A stretch of DNA of 64,000 nucleotides from a bacterium (GCA_028275345.1 JAPWUV010000006.1:175342-239341), one strand, 5' to 3'. Positions 36,196-45,055 are shown, counted from the first letter of the stretch. The notes: generated by a model not told the origin, from the sequence alone. Made by a program: numbers and translations.

Positions 36196-37125
36196 ATGGG
36201 CAGGGACCGCTGGCGGTTGCTGGTCACCCGGGGGCTGCGGGGCTCGCTCAACATGGCCATCGATCACGTTTTGGCCGCCACCGCAAAGCCGGGAAGCTCC
36301 CCCGTCCTACGGCTCTACGATTGGAATCCCCCGGCCATTTCCCTTGGCTTCCACCAACGCGCCTCGGATATCGATCTCTCACGGGCGCGGGATTGCGGCA
36401 TCGACGTGGTACGGCGTCCGACCGGCGGACGTGCGGTCCTCCATGCCGAGGAGCTGACGTACAGCCTCGTGGTGCCTGCCGGTCCCTCCTCGTTCTCCCC
36501 AAGGCCCCATCAGGTGTACCAGACCGCGAGCCACTGTTTTCGCCGGGCGCTCGCGCTGTTGGGGCTCCCCGCCGAGCTCGAGACTTCGGAGAGAGGTCAA
36601 AGCCCTCCGGCGAGGTCGGTGGGCGGAATTCCTTGTTTCGCCGCCTCGGCGCGGCACGAGCTCAAGCTCCATGGCAAGAAGATCCTGGGCAGCGCCCAGC
36701 GGCGCTACCCCGGCGCGGTGCTGCAACACGGCTCCTTGCTCCTCGGTCCGGCTCACCTGAAGCTGACAAGCTTCCTTTCGCTGGGGGAGGAGGAAAAGCG
36801 ACGGCTCCACGAGTTGCTCCGTCTCCGCACCGCGTGTCTCCAAGAGGCGGTCGGGCGGTCTTTTAGCTTCGAGGAGGTAGCCACTGCGGTGGTAACGGCT
36901 TTCCGAGAGGAGCTGGGGATCGATTTCGCCTTTGAGGGGTTGTCGGAGGAGGAATTCTCGCTCGCCCGCCAACAAGAGGCTTCCTTCGTGGTCGAGGGAG
37001 GTGATCGCCATGCGGAAGATGTTGGTGACCGTGTGGGCCACTTCGCTTTGCGTCGCGATTTCAGCTGGAGCGCAGGATTTCCGCTTCGGCATCTACTCGC
37101 CCCGGGAGATCGATGCGAAGGCTAA
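36196..37125 (+). CDS. lipM: LipM-type octanoyltransferase (LplA/LipB superfamily)
   Basis: Transfers octanoate from octanoyl-ACP to a lipoyl-domain carrier (GcvH) in lipoic acid assembly; 309 aa. The pattern YDWNPPAISLGFHQ, RRPTGGRAVLH, PCFAASARHEL with the catalytic Cys, and KKILGSAQRR...VLQHGSLLL matches LipM rather than LplA, which lacks that Cys. It is oddly placed inside a lipid A cluster. The C-terminus is longer than normal for LipM and runs 116 bp into the next gene, which has its own good start. Either this is a real long overlap, or the stop has been lost by a recent frameshift. Confidence 0.82.
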   Translation: MGRDRWRLLVTRGLRGSLNMAIDHVLAATAKPGSSPVLRLYDWNPPAISLGFHQRASDIDLSRARDCGIDVVRRPTGGRAVLHAEELTYSLVVPAGPSSFSPRPHQVYQTASHCFRRALALLGLPAELETSERGQSPPARSVGGIPCFAASARHELKLHGKKILGSAQRRYPGAVLQHGSLLLGPAHLKLTSFLSLGEEEKRRLHELLRLRTACLQEAVGRSFSFEEVATAVVTAFREELGIDFAFEGLSEEEFSLARQQEASFVVEGGDRHAEDVGDRVGHFALRRDFSWSAGFPLRHLLAPGDRCEG

Positions 37126-37792
37126 GGATCTGGCGGACTTCCTGGGCACTGTCCTCGGCGCGGGATTGGTCCACACGGCGAAGCTCCACAGCGCCGGAGG
37201 TATCGATGGAGGTGTGCGCCTGGTGTCCGTGTTCATCCCTGCTCAGTACAGTGAGGTCCAGGCTGGCCCTTTAAAGGACGAGGAGTTCTTCTCCTTGCCA
37301 CTGTTGCATGCGAGTGTTGGTCTTCCCGGCCGCCTGGAGTTGATGGGCAGGGCTATGCAGCTGCGCCTTGGCAACCATCCCACGCGCGGCAATGTGTCCA
37401 TTCTCGGCATCGGGGTCAAATACGGGATTTTCCAGGCCCCACTCCTGCCGCGACTGACTGCGGTGGCAAGCTATCACCACCTCGACGCGCCGCGAAAGTT
37501 CGAGATCCGCGGGGCGCAGTGCATCAGCCTGAGGATGGTCGTCAGTCACGGATCCCAGCTAGTAGGTTTCTACGCCAGTCTCGGTCCCGACTGGAGTCGC
37601 ATGAAAGTCGCCGTCCCGCCCGGGGTCTACAGCAGTTTCCCGCGCGGGTGGACACGGGACATCGATCGCTTCGGGTTCGTCGGTGCGCTCGGCGTCAGTT
37701 TTTCGCCGTGGCCGGTCTTCAGCGCCAATCTGGAATACTCGGCGGCGAAGTTTTCCGGTTTCAACGCAGGACTGAACTTCACCTTCCGGTGA
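37010..37792 (+). CDS. exported beta-rich protein, probably an outer-membrane barrel; unknown family
   Basis: A 260-aa protein with a clean signal peptide (MRKMLVTVWATSLCVAISAGAQ) and a body rich in alternating hydrophobic strands ending in FNAGLNFTFR, typical of a small outer-membrane barrel. I cannot name the family. The start at 37010 is supported by GGAGG eight bases before the ATG, although it lies inside the end of lipM (116-bp overlap). It is followed by dxr after 4 bp. Its placement between lipM and dxr may simply reflect insertion into the cluster. Confidence 0.72.
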   Translation: MRKMLVTVWATSLCVAISAGAQDFRFGIYSPREIDAKAKDLADFLGTVLGAGLVHTAKLHSAGGIDGGVRLVSVFIPAQYSEVQAGPLKDEEFFSLPLLHASVGLPGRLELMGRAMQLRLGNHPTRGNVSILGIGVKYGIFQAPLLPRLTAVASYHHLDAPRKFEIRGAQCISLRMVVSHGSQLVGFYASLGPDWSRMKVAVPPGVYSSFPRGWTRDIDRFGFVGALGVSFSPWPVFSANLEYSAAKFSGFNAGLNFTFR

Positions 37793-37796
37793 CCTC

Positions 37797-38969
37797 ATGA
37801 GAAGCACATCGTCGCAGAAGAAACTCATCCTGTTGGGCGCCACGGGCTCGATCGGACAAAATTGCCTCGATGTGGTTCGGCGCCATCCGGAACGATTTCG
37901 TATCGTGGGGATGGCCAGTCGGAGCCGAGTGAGGGAGCTTCTTTCGGCCGCCGCCGAGTTTCATCCTGAAGTGGTGGCCATTGCCGACCCGGAAGCGGCG
38001 GAGACGTGGCGAGAGCAATTCCTCGCTTTGGGGGCCAAGGTCCTGACCGGGACCGATGCCTTGGTGGAGATCGCCACGTGGCCGGGCGCGGAGCTTGTGG
38101 TGAATGGCCTGGTCGGCGCCGTGGGGTTGCTACCCACCTACCATGCCCTTCGCCAAGGCAGAGACGTGGCCCTCGCGAACAAAGAAAGCCTTGTGGTGGG
38201 AGGAGCCTTCATCGCCGCCGCGGCGCGGGCCGGGGGCGCATCCATCATCCCCATTGACTCCGAGCACAGCGCCATCTTCCAGTGCCTCCAGGGCGAGGAT
38301 TCCGGAGCTCTACGTCGGATCCTGCTGACCGGCTCCGGCGGGCCTTTCCGCACCTGGCCTCCGGAGCGAATCTACCAAGCCACGGTTGACGAAGCTCTGG
38401 CGCACCCCAATTGGGTCATGGGGCCCAAGATCACGGTGGATAGCGCCAGCCTCATGAACAAGGGGCTTGAGGTAATCGAAGCCCATTGGCTCTTCGAACT
38501 GCCTGTGGAACGCATCGAGGTGCTGATCCATCCCCAATCGATCATCCATTCCATGGTGGAGTTCGAAGATGGCTCCATCAAGGCCCAACTCGGAATGCCC
38601 GACATGCGGGTGCCCATCCAGTACGCGCTGAGCTATCCCGAGCGGCTGAAGTCGGATTTCCCGAAGGTCGACCTGTTCGCCATTGGGCACCTGGATTTTG
38701 AGCCGCCGGATTTCGGGCGGTTTCCCGCTCTGGCACTGGCCTACGCGGCGGCTCGGGAAGGTGGCACAAGCCCCGCCGTACTTAACGCGGCAAACGAGGT
38801 GGCAGTCCACGCATTCTTGCAGCGCCGCATCCCCTTCGGACGCATTCCGGAGATCATCGAACGCACGCTCGCGGCCCACACCTCCCACGAGCCCGCCGAT
38901 CTCGAAGACCTGCTGGAGGCGGATCGGTGGGCGCGGCAGCGCGCGGAGGAATTTGCCCGCGAAGGGTAA
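37797..38969 (+). CDS. dxr: 1-deoxy-D-xylulose 5-phosphate reductoisomerase
   Basis: Second enzyme of the MEP isoprenoid pathway; converts DXP to MEP with NADPH and feeds isopentenyl diphosphate to UppS. A 390-aa cytoplasmic enzyme with NADPH-binding GATGSIG at residues 14-20, the LANKESLV block, the metal/substrate region PIDSEHSAI, the GSGGPFR loop and the PKITVDSASLMNKGLE signature. Normal length. It starts 4 bp after the preceding gene and is 30 bp ahead of rseP. Confidence 0.96.
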   Translation: MRSTSSQKKLILLGATGSIGQNCLDVVRRHPERFRIVGMASRSRVRELLSAAAEFHPEVVAIADPEAAETWREQFLALGAKVLTGTDALVEIATWPGAELVVNGLVGAVGLLPTYHALRQGRDVALANKESLVVGGAFIAAAARAGGASIIPIDSEHSAIFQCLQGEDSGALRRILLTGSGGPFRTWPPERIYQATVDEALAHPNWVMGPKITVDSASLMNKGLEVIEAHWLFELPVERIEVLIHPQSIIHSMVEFEDGSIKAQLGMPDMRVPIQYALSYPERLKSDFPKVDLFAIGHLDFEPPDFGRFPALALAYAAAREGGTSPAVLNAANEVAVHAFLQRRIPFGRIPEIIERTLAAHTSHEPADLEDLLEADRWARQRAEEFAREG

Positions 38970-38999
38970 CGCCTTACCATCTCAGCTCTGAGGAAGGAT

Positions 39000-40046
39000 A
39001 TGCCGGTGACCATCGTTTCCTTCATCATCGTACTCGGGATTCTCATCTTTGTGCACGAGTTCGGCCACTTCCTGGCGGCCAAGGCGGTCGGGATACGGGT
39101 GGAGCGATTTTCCCTCGGTTTCCCACCCCGGTTGGTTGGCAAGAAGATCGGCGACACGGATTACTGCATCTCCGCTATCCCCTTCGGCGGCTACGTGAAG
39201 ATGGCGGGGATGATCGACGAAAGCCTTGACCAGGAGGGAATCAGGGGCGAGCCCTGGGAGTTCATGTCCAAGCCCCTGTGGGCTCGCTTCCTCGCCATTT
39301 TCTCCGGGCCCCTGATGAACCTCCTCTTGGCGGTCTTCGTCTTCGGTTTCTTGGCTTACTGGACGGGAATCGGCGTGCCGGTGGGACCGGTGATCGGCGA
39401 GGTCCAGCCGGGGATGCCCGCCGACAGTGCCGGCTTCCGCCCCGGCGACCGGATCCTCCAGATCGATGAGCACAGGGTTTCATCGTGGAGTGATGTGACC
39501 CGCTGGGTCCACGCCTCTCCGGGCCGCCGCCTAATGATCGTGCGCCAGCGCGACCAGGCGATCGACACCGTCTTTGTCACTCCCATGCGGGACGTGGTCC
39601 AAAACGTCGGCCTGATCGGGATTGCCCCCGAGACCCGGATTCAGCGGGTCGGACCGGTCAGGGCACTCACCAGCGGGGCTTCGTACTGCTGGTACCTCAG
39701 CAAGCTCTTGGCGCGCTCGCTGGTCCTCATGGCCAGCGGGCAGGTCTCGTGGAGAGAAGGATTGGGGGGACCGGTGCGGATCGCCCAGATGGCCGGAGAA
39801 AGCGCCCGTCGCGGCTTCTCCAGCTTCTTGGCCTTTCTGGGCTTCATCAGCCTGAACCTCGGGTGGATCAACCTCCTCCCGGTCCCCGCCCTCGATGGCG
39901 GGCACTTGCTCCTGTTGGCCATCGAGGGGGTGACCCGCAGGCCGGTCTCCAACCGGGTTCGCCTCATCGTCCAGCAGATTGGGATGGTCCTGCTGATCGC
40001 GATCATGATTCTGGCCGTGATCAATGACCTCCTCCGCATCCTGTGA
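39000..40046 (+). CDS. rseP: site-2 metalloprotease RseP
   Basis: Intramembrane zinc protease of the M50 family, 348 aa. The metal site HEFGH is at residues 19-23 in the first membrane helix, and LDGGH near residue 300 supplies the third ligand. A single PDZ domain lies between (about 125-200, IGEVQPGMPADSAGFRPGDRI); the E. coli enzyme has two. RseP-type proteases cleave anti-sigma factors or signal-peptide remnants in envelope-stress control. The start follows GAGGAAGG. It closes the plus-strand cluster and is convergent with the arginine operon, 47 bp away. Confidence 0.94.
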   Translation: MPVTIVSFIIVLGILIFVHEFGHFLAAKAVGIRVERFSLGFPPRLVGKKIGDTDYCISAIPFGGYVKMAGMIDESLDQEGIRGEPWEFMSKPLWARFLAIFSGPLMNLLLAVFVFGFLAYWTGIGVPVGPVIGEVQPGMPADSAGFRPGDRILQIDEHRVSSWSDVTRWVHASPGRRLMIVRQRDQAIDTVFVTPMRDVVQNVGLIGIAPETRIQRVGPVRALTSGASYCWYLSKLLARSLVLMASGQVSWREGLGGPVRIAQMAGESARRGFSSFLAFLGFISLNLGWINLLPVPALDGGHLLLLAIEGVTRRPVSNRVRLIVQQIGMVLLIAIMILAVINDLLRIL

Positions 40047-40093
40047 GATCCGTCGTGCGCGGAGGGTTCGAAGGAATCCAGCCGTGGCCGCAC

Positions 40094-40612
40094 TCACAGG
40101 TCTCGGATCATCGCGATCTCGTCGCAGGTGGCGAACTTCACGCACTTGAAGCAGTCCTTCCAGAACTTGTGGGGCAGGGTTTTCTTGTCCACCACCTGGA
40201 AGCCCAACTTGGCGAAAAAGCCTTCCTGGTAGGTGAGGGTGAAGACCTGCGGCAGGCCCAATTCCCGCGCTTCCTCGAGGAGCTTCTCCACAAGGGTGCG
40301 GCCGAATCCCCGGCCGATCACTTCGTCGGCCACCGCCAAGGAGCGGATTTCCGCGGCGTCGTCCCAGATCACGTGGAGCGCAGCACAGCCCAGAACCCTC
40401 TGACCGTCGGTCAGCACCAGGAAGTCCCGAATGTTCTCCAGCACTTCTCCGTAGGATCGGGGTAGCATCATCCCCTTGCGGGCATATTCGTTGATCAGCG
40501 CCACGATCTGGGCAGCATCGGAGATCCGCGCCTTGCGGATCGTGAGTTCCTTCATCTCCCGAGCTGCGACCGTCTTGGCCGCACTCTCCACCGCCTTCTC
40601 AGCCACGCACAT
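40094..40612 (-). CDS. N-acetylglutamate synthase, short GNAT type
   Basis: A 172-aa GNAT acetyltransferase of the short ArgA type. The recognisable order is IRKARISDAAQIVALINEY, GMMLPRSYGEVLENIRDF, GRGFGRTLVEKLLEEAR (acetyl-CoA loop), FTLTYQEGFFAKLGF and the C-terminal KDCFKC...TCDE cysteine cluster. It would acetylate glutamate as the first step of arginine synthesis. The start at 40612 is supported by GGGAG six bases upstream; an internal ATG at 40555 is less well placed. Last gene of the argJ-C-B-D operon, 82 bp after argD. Confidence 0.85.
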   Translation of the reverse strand: MCVAEKAVESAAKTVAAREMKELTIRKARISDAAQIVALINEYARKGMMLPRSYGEVLENIRDFLVLTDGQRVLGCAALHVIWDDAAEIRSLAVADEVIGRGFGRTLVEKLLEEARELGLPQVFTLTYQEGFFAKLGFQVVDKKTLPHKFWKDCFKCVKFATCDEIAMIRDL

Positions 40613-40694
40613 GCTCGTCTCCCTTCGCCGAAGATATCGCCGCGCCCCGTAGCTCCAGCCCGGAACTCAGCCCAGCCGCATCCCGACGGGCGCT

Positions 40695-41879
40695 TCATCG
40701 CCGCAAGCAGTCGGAGAGGACACCGAGGGCGAAGTCCATCTCCTCGTCGGAAACGGTGAGAGGAGGCAAGAGTCGGAGCACCCGCTCACCTGCCGAACAG
40801 ACCAAAAGCCCGCGCTCCCGACACGCACTTATGAGAGGCTTCACTTCCCTCCGAAGTTCCATCCCCAGCATAAGTCCCAGCCCGCGGACCTCGGCGATAT
40901 CGGGAACTTTGGACGCGATGTCCTCGAGGCCCCGCTTCAGTTTTTCCGCCTTGGTCCGCAGGGAGCGCAGGAAATCGGGGTCGCTGACGGTGTCGAGAAC
41001 CACCTTGCCCGCCGCGCAGGCCACGGGATTCCCGCCGAACGTGGAGCCGTGATCCCCGACCCCGATGACATTGGCGATCTCCTGCTTTGTCAGGATTGCC
41101 CCCAGCGGGAGGCCTCCGCCCAAGGGCTTGGCAAGCACCAGGATGTCGGGGACCACCCCATACTGCTGATAAGCGAAGAGCGTCCCCGTTCGGCCCATCC
41201 CGCACTGGATCTCGTCGAAGATCAGCGCTGCCCCGGCACGGTCGCACAGCTCCCTCAGCCCCTGCAGGAATTGGGGCTGCGCCGGATGGATGCCCCCCTC
41301 CCCCTGCACGGGCTCCACAATCACCGCCGCAGTCCGCTCGTTGACCTTCCTGGCGGCATCGTCCAGATCGTTGAACCGGGCGTGCCGCACACCCGGAAGC
41401 ATCGGCCCGTAGCCTTTGCGGTACTTGCGTCTGCCGGTGACGGTCAGTGCCGCGAAGGTCCTTCCGTGGAAGCTGTTCTCGAACGCAAGGAACTCATACT
41501 TGGTCCCGCCAGACCTGGTCTTAGCCCACTTCCGCGCGAACTTGAGAGCGCCTTCCACCGCCTCGGCGCCGCTGTTGCAGAAGAATACCCGATCCGCAAA
41601 GGACACCTGGACGAGCCGCTGCGCCAGTTCCGCTTGAGGGGCGCTGTGGAAGAGGTTCGACAGGTGGAGGAGCTGGCTCGCTTGCCCTCGGATTGCCTCC
41701 ACCACCTTTGGATGGCAGTGACCCAGGGCATTCACGGCGATGCCCGTCACGAAGTCCAGGTATCTGTTCCCATCCGCATCGAAGAGGTAACTGCCTTCCC
41801 CGCGGACAAACAGGATTTCGGGCCTGGCGTAGGTTCCGACGAGCGACTCCTCGGCCACGCGAATCAGAGGATGGGCCAT
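40695..41879 (-). CDS. argD: acetylornithine aminotransferase
   Basis: PLP-dependent class III aminotransferase, 394 aa, converting N-acetylglutamate semialdehyde to N-acetylornithine. The PLP lysine lies in LAKPLGGGLPLGA, preceded by LIFDEIQCGMGRTG; NSGAEAVEGALKFARKW and FHGRTFAALTVTG are also conserved. Family members closely resemble succinylornithine and lysine-pathway transaminases, but the operon settles the arginine role. The ATG follows AGGAGAG. It begins 10 bp after the argB stop. Confidence 0.93.
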   Translation of the reverse strand: MAHPLIRVAEESLVGTYARPEILFVRGEGSYLFDADGNRYLDFVTGIAVNALGHCHPKVVEAIRGQASQLLHLSNLFHSAPQAELAQRLVQVSFADRVFFCNSGAEAVEGALKFARKWAKTRSGGTKYEFLAFENSFHGRTFAALTVTGRRKYRKGYGPMLPGVRHARFNDLDDAARKVNERTAAVIVEPVQGEGGIHPAQPQFLQGLRELCDRAGAALIFDEIQCGMGRTGTLFAYQQYGVVPDILVLAKPLGGGLPLGAILTKQEIANVIGVGDHGSTFGGNPVACAAGKVVLDTVSDPDFLRSLRTKAEKLKRGLEDIASKVPDIAEVRGLGLMLGMELRREVKPLISACRERGLLVCSAGERVLRLLPPLTVSDEEMDFALGVLSDCLRR

Positions 41880-41889
41880 CGACTCTCTC

Positions 41890-42663
41890 CTATTGTCTCA
41901 CCCGTGTACCGAGATTCTCTCCCCTCTTCAACACGCGTTCCAACGTGTCCGTCCCTGCCCAGGACAGGATCAGCACCCGCTCAACCCCGGCCGCGGACGC
42001 GTAGAGCGCGGATTGGAGTTTCGGGATCATGCCGCGGTCGGCTTGCCCGGAGCGGATCAGCTGTGCCACCTCGGCCCCGTCGAGTTCCGGGACCGGCCGT
42101 CCGTCGGCCAGGACCCCCGGTGTGTCCCCGAAATAGAGCAAGCAATCTCCCTGCCAGGCTGCGGCGATCTTGGCGGCTGCCCAGTCGGCATTGACGTTCA
42201 GGGCGCTGCCATCCGGCCCACTCGAGATGGGGGAGATCACCGGCAGGAACCCTGCCGCGCAGAGGGAGCGTAAGAGTGCCGCGCGCACTTCGTGAATTTC
42301 GCCCACGAGCCCTAGCTTCTCGTCCTCCCCTGAGGCGCGCTGGGCACGGAGGAGCCCTGCATCCCGCCCGCTGAGACCCAAGGCTGGAATGCCCGCTTCC
42401 ACCAAAGCTGCCACAATGGCTTTGTTCATCTTGCCGGAGAGCACCATCTCGGCCACTTCCAGCGTGGCTTCGTCCGTGACCCTTTGCCCCGCACGGAACT
42501 GGGGTTGTAGGCCGAGACGGCGGAGCATCTCCGAGATCGCCGGCCCTCCTCCGTGTACCAGCACCACTTCCTCGCGCCGGAAATCGCGCAGCGAGCAGGC
42601 CAGCTCCCGCAGTAGATCCGGCTCCTCGATGAGCTTCCCAGTCACCTTAATCACGACTCGCAT
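41890..42663 (-). CDS. argB: acetylglutamate kinase
   Basis: Phosphorylates N-acetylglutamate with ATP; 257 aa, amino-acid-kinase fold. VIKVTGKL at the N-terminus (phosphate-binding Lys), VHGGGPAI (the substrate loop), GLSGRDAGLL, and the C-terminal RGMIPKLQSAL block are as in the family. It lacks the long N-terminal helix of arginine-inhibited hexameric enzymes, so strong feedback control by arginine is less likely. The ATG at 42663 lies 5 bp after argC; upstream in-frame sequence overlaps argC and is not coding. Confidence 0.92.
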   Translation of the reverse strand: MRVVIKVTGKLIEEPDLLRELACSLRDFRREEVVLVHGGGPAISEMLRRLGLQPQFRAGQRVTDEATLEVAEMVLSGKMNKAIVAALVEAGIPALGLSGRDAGLLRAQRASGEDEKLGLVGEIHEVRAALLRSLCAAGFLPVISPISSGPDGSALNVNADWAAAKIAAAWQGDCLLYFGDTPGVLADGRPVPELDGAEVAQLIRSGQADRGMIPKLQSALYASAAGVERVLILSWAGTDTLERVLKRGENLGTRVRQ

Positions 42664-42668
42664 GGTCT

Positions 42669-43706
42669 TCACACCAAGCCCAGCCCTTCTTCCAGACCGA
42701 AGAGTATGTTCAGGTTCTGTACAGCCTGGCCGCTGGCTCCCTTGCCGAGATTGTCGATGGCCGAGACCAGCACTGCCACCCCGCCCTCCGACCACGCTAG
42801 TCCCAGCTCGCAGACGTTGGTCCAAGCGACGCGCTTCGTCGCCGGCAACCCGTGCTCTAGCACGCGCACGAAAGGCTCCTGGGCATAGGCGGCCCGCCAG
42901 CAATGCAGTACGTCCTCCGGCTTTGTCCCGCTCGTCAGATGAACGTAGATTGTCTCCAGGATGCCGCGATCCATGGGGATCAGGTGCGGCACAAAGATCA
43001 CCTGCACCTTTCGCCCCGCAGCCAGAGTCAAATACCAGTCGATTTCCGGGACGTGCCGGTGCATGCGTCCCGGACTGTACGGCGCCACGTTCTCATTGGC
43101 CTCCGCGAAGTGCAAATGCGGCTTCGGCGTCTTCCCCGCGCCCGATAGCCCGCTCTTGGCATCGATGACCACGGTGTTCGCCTCGATCAGCCGCGCCCGC
43201 ACCAGGGGAACCAGGGCCAGGAGAGCCGCGGTTGGATAGCATCCCGGATTGGCCACGATCTGAGCCCGGCGGATCTGGTCGCGATAGAATTCACTCAAGC
43301 CATAGCAGGCGGCCCCCAACCACTCGGGACACGGATGATCGATACCGTACCATTGGCGGTAGAGCGCAGGGTCTGGCAGGCGGAAATCCGCACTGAGGTC
43401 GATCACCTTCTTCCCCTCTCCGGCCAACCTCGCTCCCACTTCGGCCGACTGCCCGTGGGGAAGGCAGAGGAACACCGCGTCTGCCGCCACGCAGAGCAGC
43501 TCCTCGAGGCTGACGAGCCGCAAGCCCCGCAGCTTTTCCCCCCTTCCCGGGAAAACCTGCTCCAGCTCCTGACCAGCCATCGATTCCGACGAGGCGGCCA
43601 CGATCTGCGCCTTGGGATGCCGGGACAAGTAGCGGATCAGTTCCGCGCCGGTGTAGCCGGTGGCTCCGGCAACCGCGACTCGGATGGTCTGTTCCCCGTG
43701 CTCCAA
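42669..43706 (-). CDS. argC: N-acetyl-gamma-glutamyl-phosphate reductase
   Basis: NADPH-dependent reduction of acetylglutamyl phosphate, 345 aa. The nucleotide-binding GATGYTGAEL lies near residues 14-23, the catalytic Cys is in NPGCYPTA and the second conserved block is GLSGAGKTP, with HRHVPEI downstream. The start is a TTG at 43706 supported by GAGGGGTG upstream; the next Met would delete the nucleotide-binding loop. It lies 10 bp after argJ. Confidence 0.93.
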   Translation of the reverse strand: MEHGEQTIRVAVAGATGYTGAELIRYLSRHPKAQIVAASSESMAGQELEQVFPGRGEKLRGLRLVSLEELLCVAADAVFLCLPHGQSAEVGARLAGEGKKVIDLSADFRLPDPALYRQWYGIDHPCPEWLGAACYGLSEFYRDQIRRAQIVANPGCYPTAALLALVPLVRARLIEANTVVIDAKSGLSGAGKTPKPHLHFAEANENVAPYSPGRMHRHVPEIDWYLTLAAGRKVQVIFVPHLIPMDRGILETIYVHLTSGTKPEDVLHCWRAAYAQEPFVRVLEHGLPATKRVAWTNVCELGLAWSEGGVAVLVSAIDNLGKGASGQAVQNLNILFGLEEGLGLV

Positions 43707-43716
43707 GCTTCACCCC

Positions 43717-44970
43717 TCAGCTACGATAGTGGGCGTTGATGCGCACGTACTCCTCGGTGAGATCGCAGGTGTACACCGTCCAGCTTGCTGAGCCCTGTCC
43801 GAGCCAGAGCTCGATGAGCACCGTCGGCCCCGCGAAAATCCGGTTCTCGGTCTCCGGCGGCACCTCCACGGGTCTCCCCATGCGGAACACCGTGACGCCG
43901 TCCAGCGAAAGGCAGATCCTTTCCGGATCGAAAACGACGCCGCTCGCGCCGGCCGCCGACACAATCCGACCCCAATTGGCATCACCCCCAGCGATCGCCG
44001 TCTTGACGAGAAGAGACTGGGCAATACATTTCCCCACCTGCTGCGCCTGGTGCGGATCGGCCGCTCCGTCGATGCGGATGATCACGCGCTTCGTAGCCCC
44101 TTCCCCGTCCGCCACAATCTGCCTGGCCAGCGAGGTACACACAGCCAAGAGCCCCGCCCGAAAGCGTCTCCTGTCCTCGTCCGTCTGAAGAGCCACCCCG
44201 CTCGCCCCGTTGGCCAAGAGGAGCACGGTGTCGTTCGTGCTGCTGTCGCCATCCACGGTGATGGAGTTGAAGGTGGGCTCCACCGCCTCCCCTAAGAACG
44301 TCTGGAGGTCACGAGCAGGCACCCGCGCGTCCGTGGTGAGGAAGGCGAGCATGGTCGCCAGCTGAGGGTGAATCATGCCCGCGCCCTTAGCCACGCCGCC
44401 GATCGCCACCGCTCCGCCGCTGAGTTCCACCCAGACCGCCGCCTCTTTCGGCCGGGTATCCGTGGTCATGATGGCGCGCGCGAAGTCCAAGCCTCGCTCG
44501 CGGCCAAGGGAATCCCAGAGCTGCGGGAGCACCCGCTCGATCTTTTCCACCGGGAGAGGCTGGCCGATCACACCCGTGGAAGCCACCAGCACCTGCTCCG
44601 GTTCACACGCAAGCAACGAAGCGATTCGAGCCGCTACCCTTTCCGCCGCTTCCAACCCTTCGGATCCCGTGCAGGCATTGGCCACACCGCTATTCACGAC
44701 CAGCGCGCGGAAGGGGAACTTCCCGACCCTCCGAAGGCAAAGGAGCACCGGCGCCGCTTTGACCAGGTTCCGAGTGAACACCCCCGCGGATTCTGCGGGT
44801 TCGTCCGATACCAAAAGGGCGCAATCCAGACGTTTGCCACGGAGGCCAGCCTCGGCAGCTGCAGCTCGGAATCCGCGAGGAAGGAGCAAGCCGCTTCCGG
44901 CCCAGCTGACGCCCTGTCCGGAAAGCTCAGGCGGGAAAAAGAAACTGTCCTGTCCAAATGGTGCTTGCAT
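43717..44970 (-). CDS. argJ: glutamate N-acetyltransferase / ornithine acetyltransferase
   Basis: Recycles the acetyl group from N-acetylornithine to glutamate, the cyclic version of the pathway; 417 aa. The precursor self-cleaves before a Thr in KGAGMIHPQLATMLAF (Thr of ATML), which becomes the N-terminal nucleophile of the beta chain. VNSGVANACTG and the VDGDSSTNDT oxyanion region are present. The ATG at 44970 is preferred over a TTG at 44979. It is the first gene of the operon, with a promoter about 190 bp upstream. A dedicated NAGS gene at the operon end suggests ArgJ may work only as ornithine acetyltransferase; this is inference. Confidence 0.93.
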   Translation of the reverse strand: MQAPFGQDSFFFPPELSGQGVSWAGSGLLLPRGFRAAAAEAGLRGKRLDCALLVSDEPAESAGVFTRNLVKAAPVLLCLRRVGKFPFRALVVNSGVANACTGSEGLEAAERVAARIASLLACEPEQVLVASTGVIGQPLPVEKIERVLPQLWDSLGRERGLDFARAIMTTDTRPKEAAVWVELSGGAVAIGGVAKGAGMIHPQLATMLAFLTTDARVPARDLQTFLGEAVEPTFNSITVDGDSSTNDTVLLLANGASGVALQTDEDRRRFRAGLLAVCTSLARQIVADGEGATKRVIIRIDGAADPHQAQQVGKCIAQSLLVKTAIAGGDANWGRIVSAAGASGVVFDPERICLSLDGVTVFRMGRPVEVPPETENRIFAGPTVLIELWLGQGSASWTVYTCDLTEEYVRINAHYRS

Positions 44971-45055
44971 TTTGCCCAACCAAACCTGACGAGTAACTAC
45001 TGATTTCTGTACGACTCGGGAAAACTCAAACGACGGCTGGACGCAAAGGAGGTAT

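Noticed and set aside
45045..45053. Perfect plus-strand Shine-Dalgarno AAAGGAGGT
   Set aside because: No start codon within reach and no plus-strand reading frame follows; on the minus strand it is part of the arginine leader.
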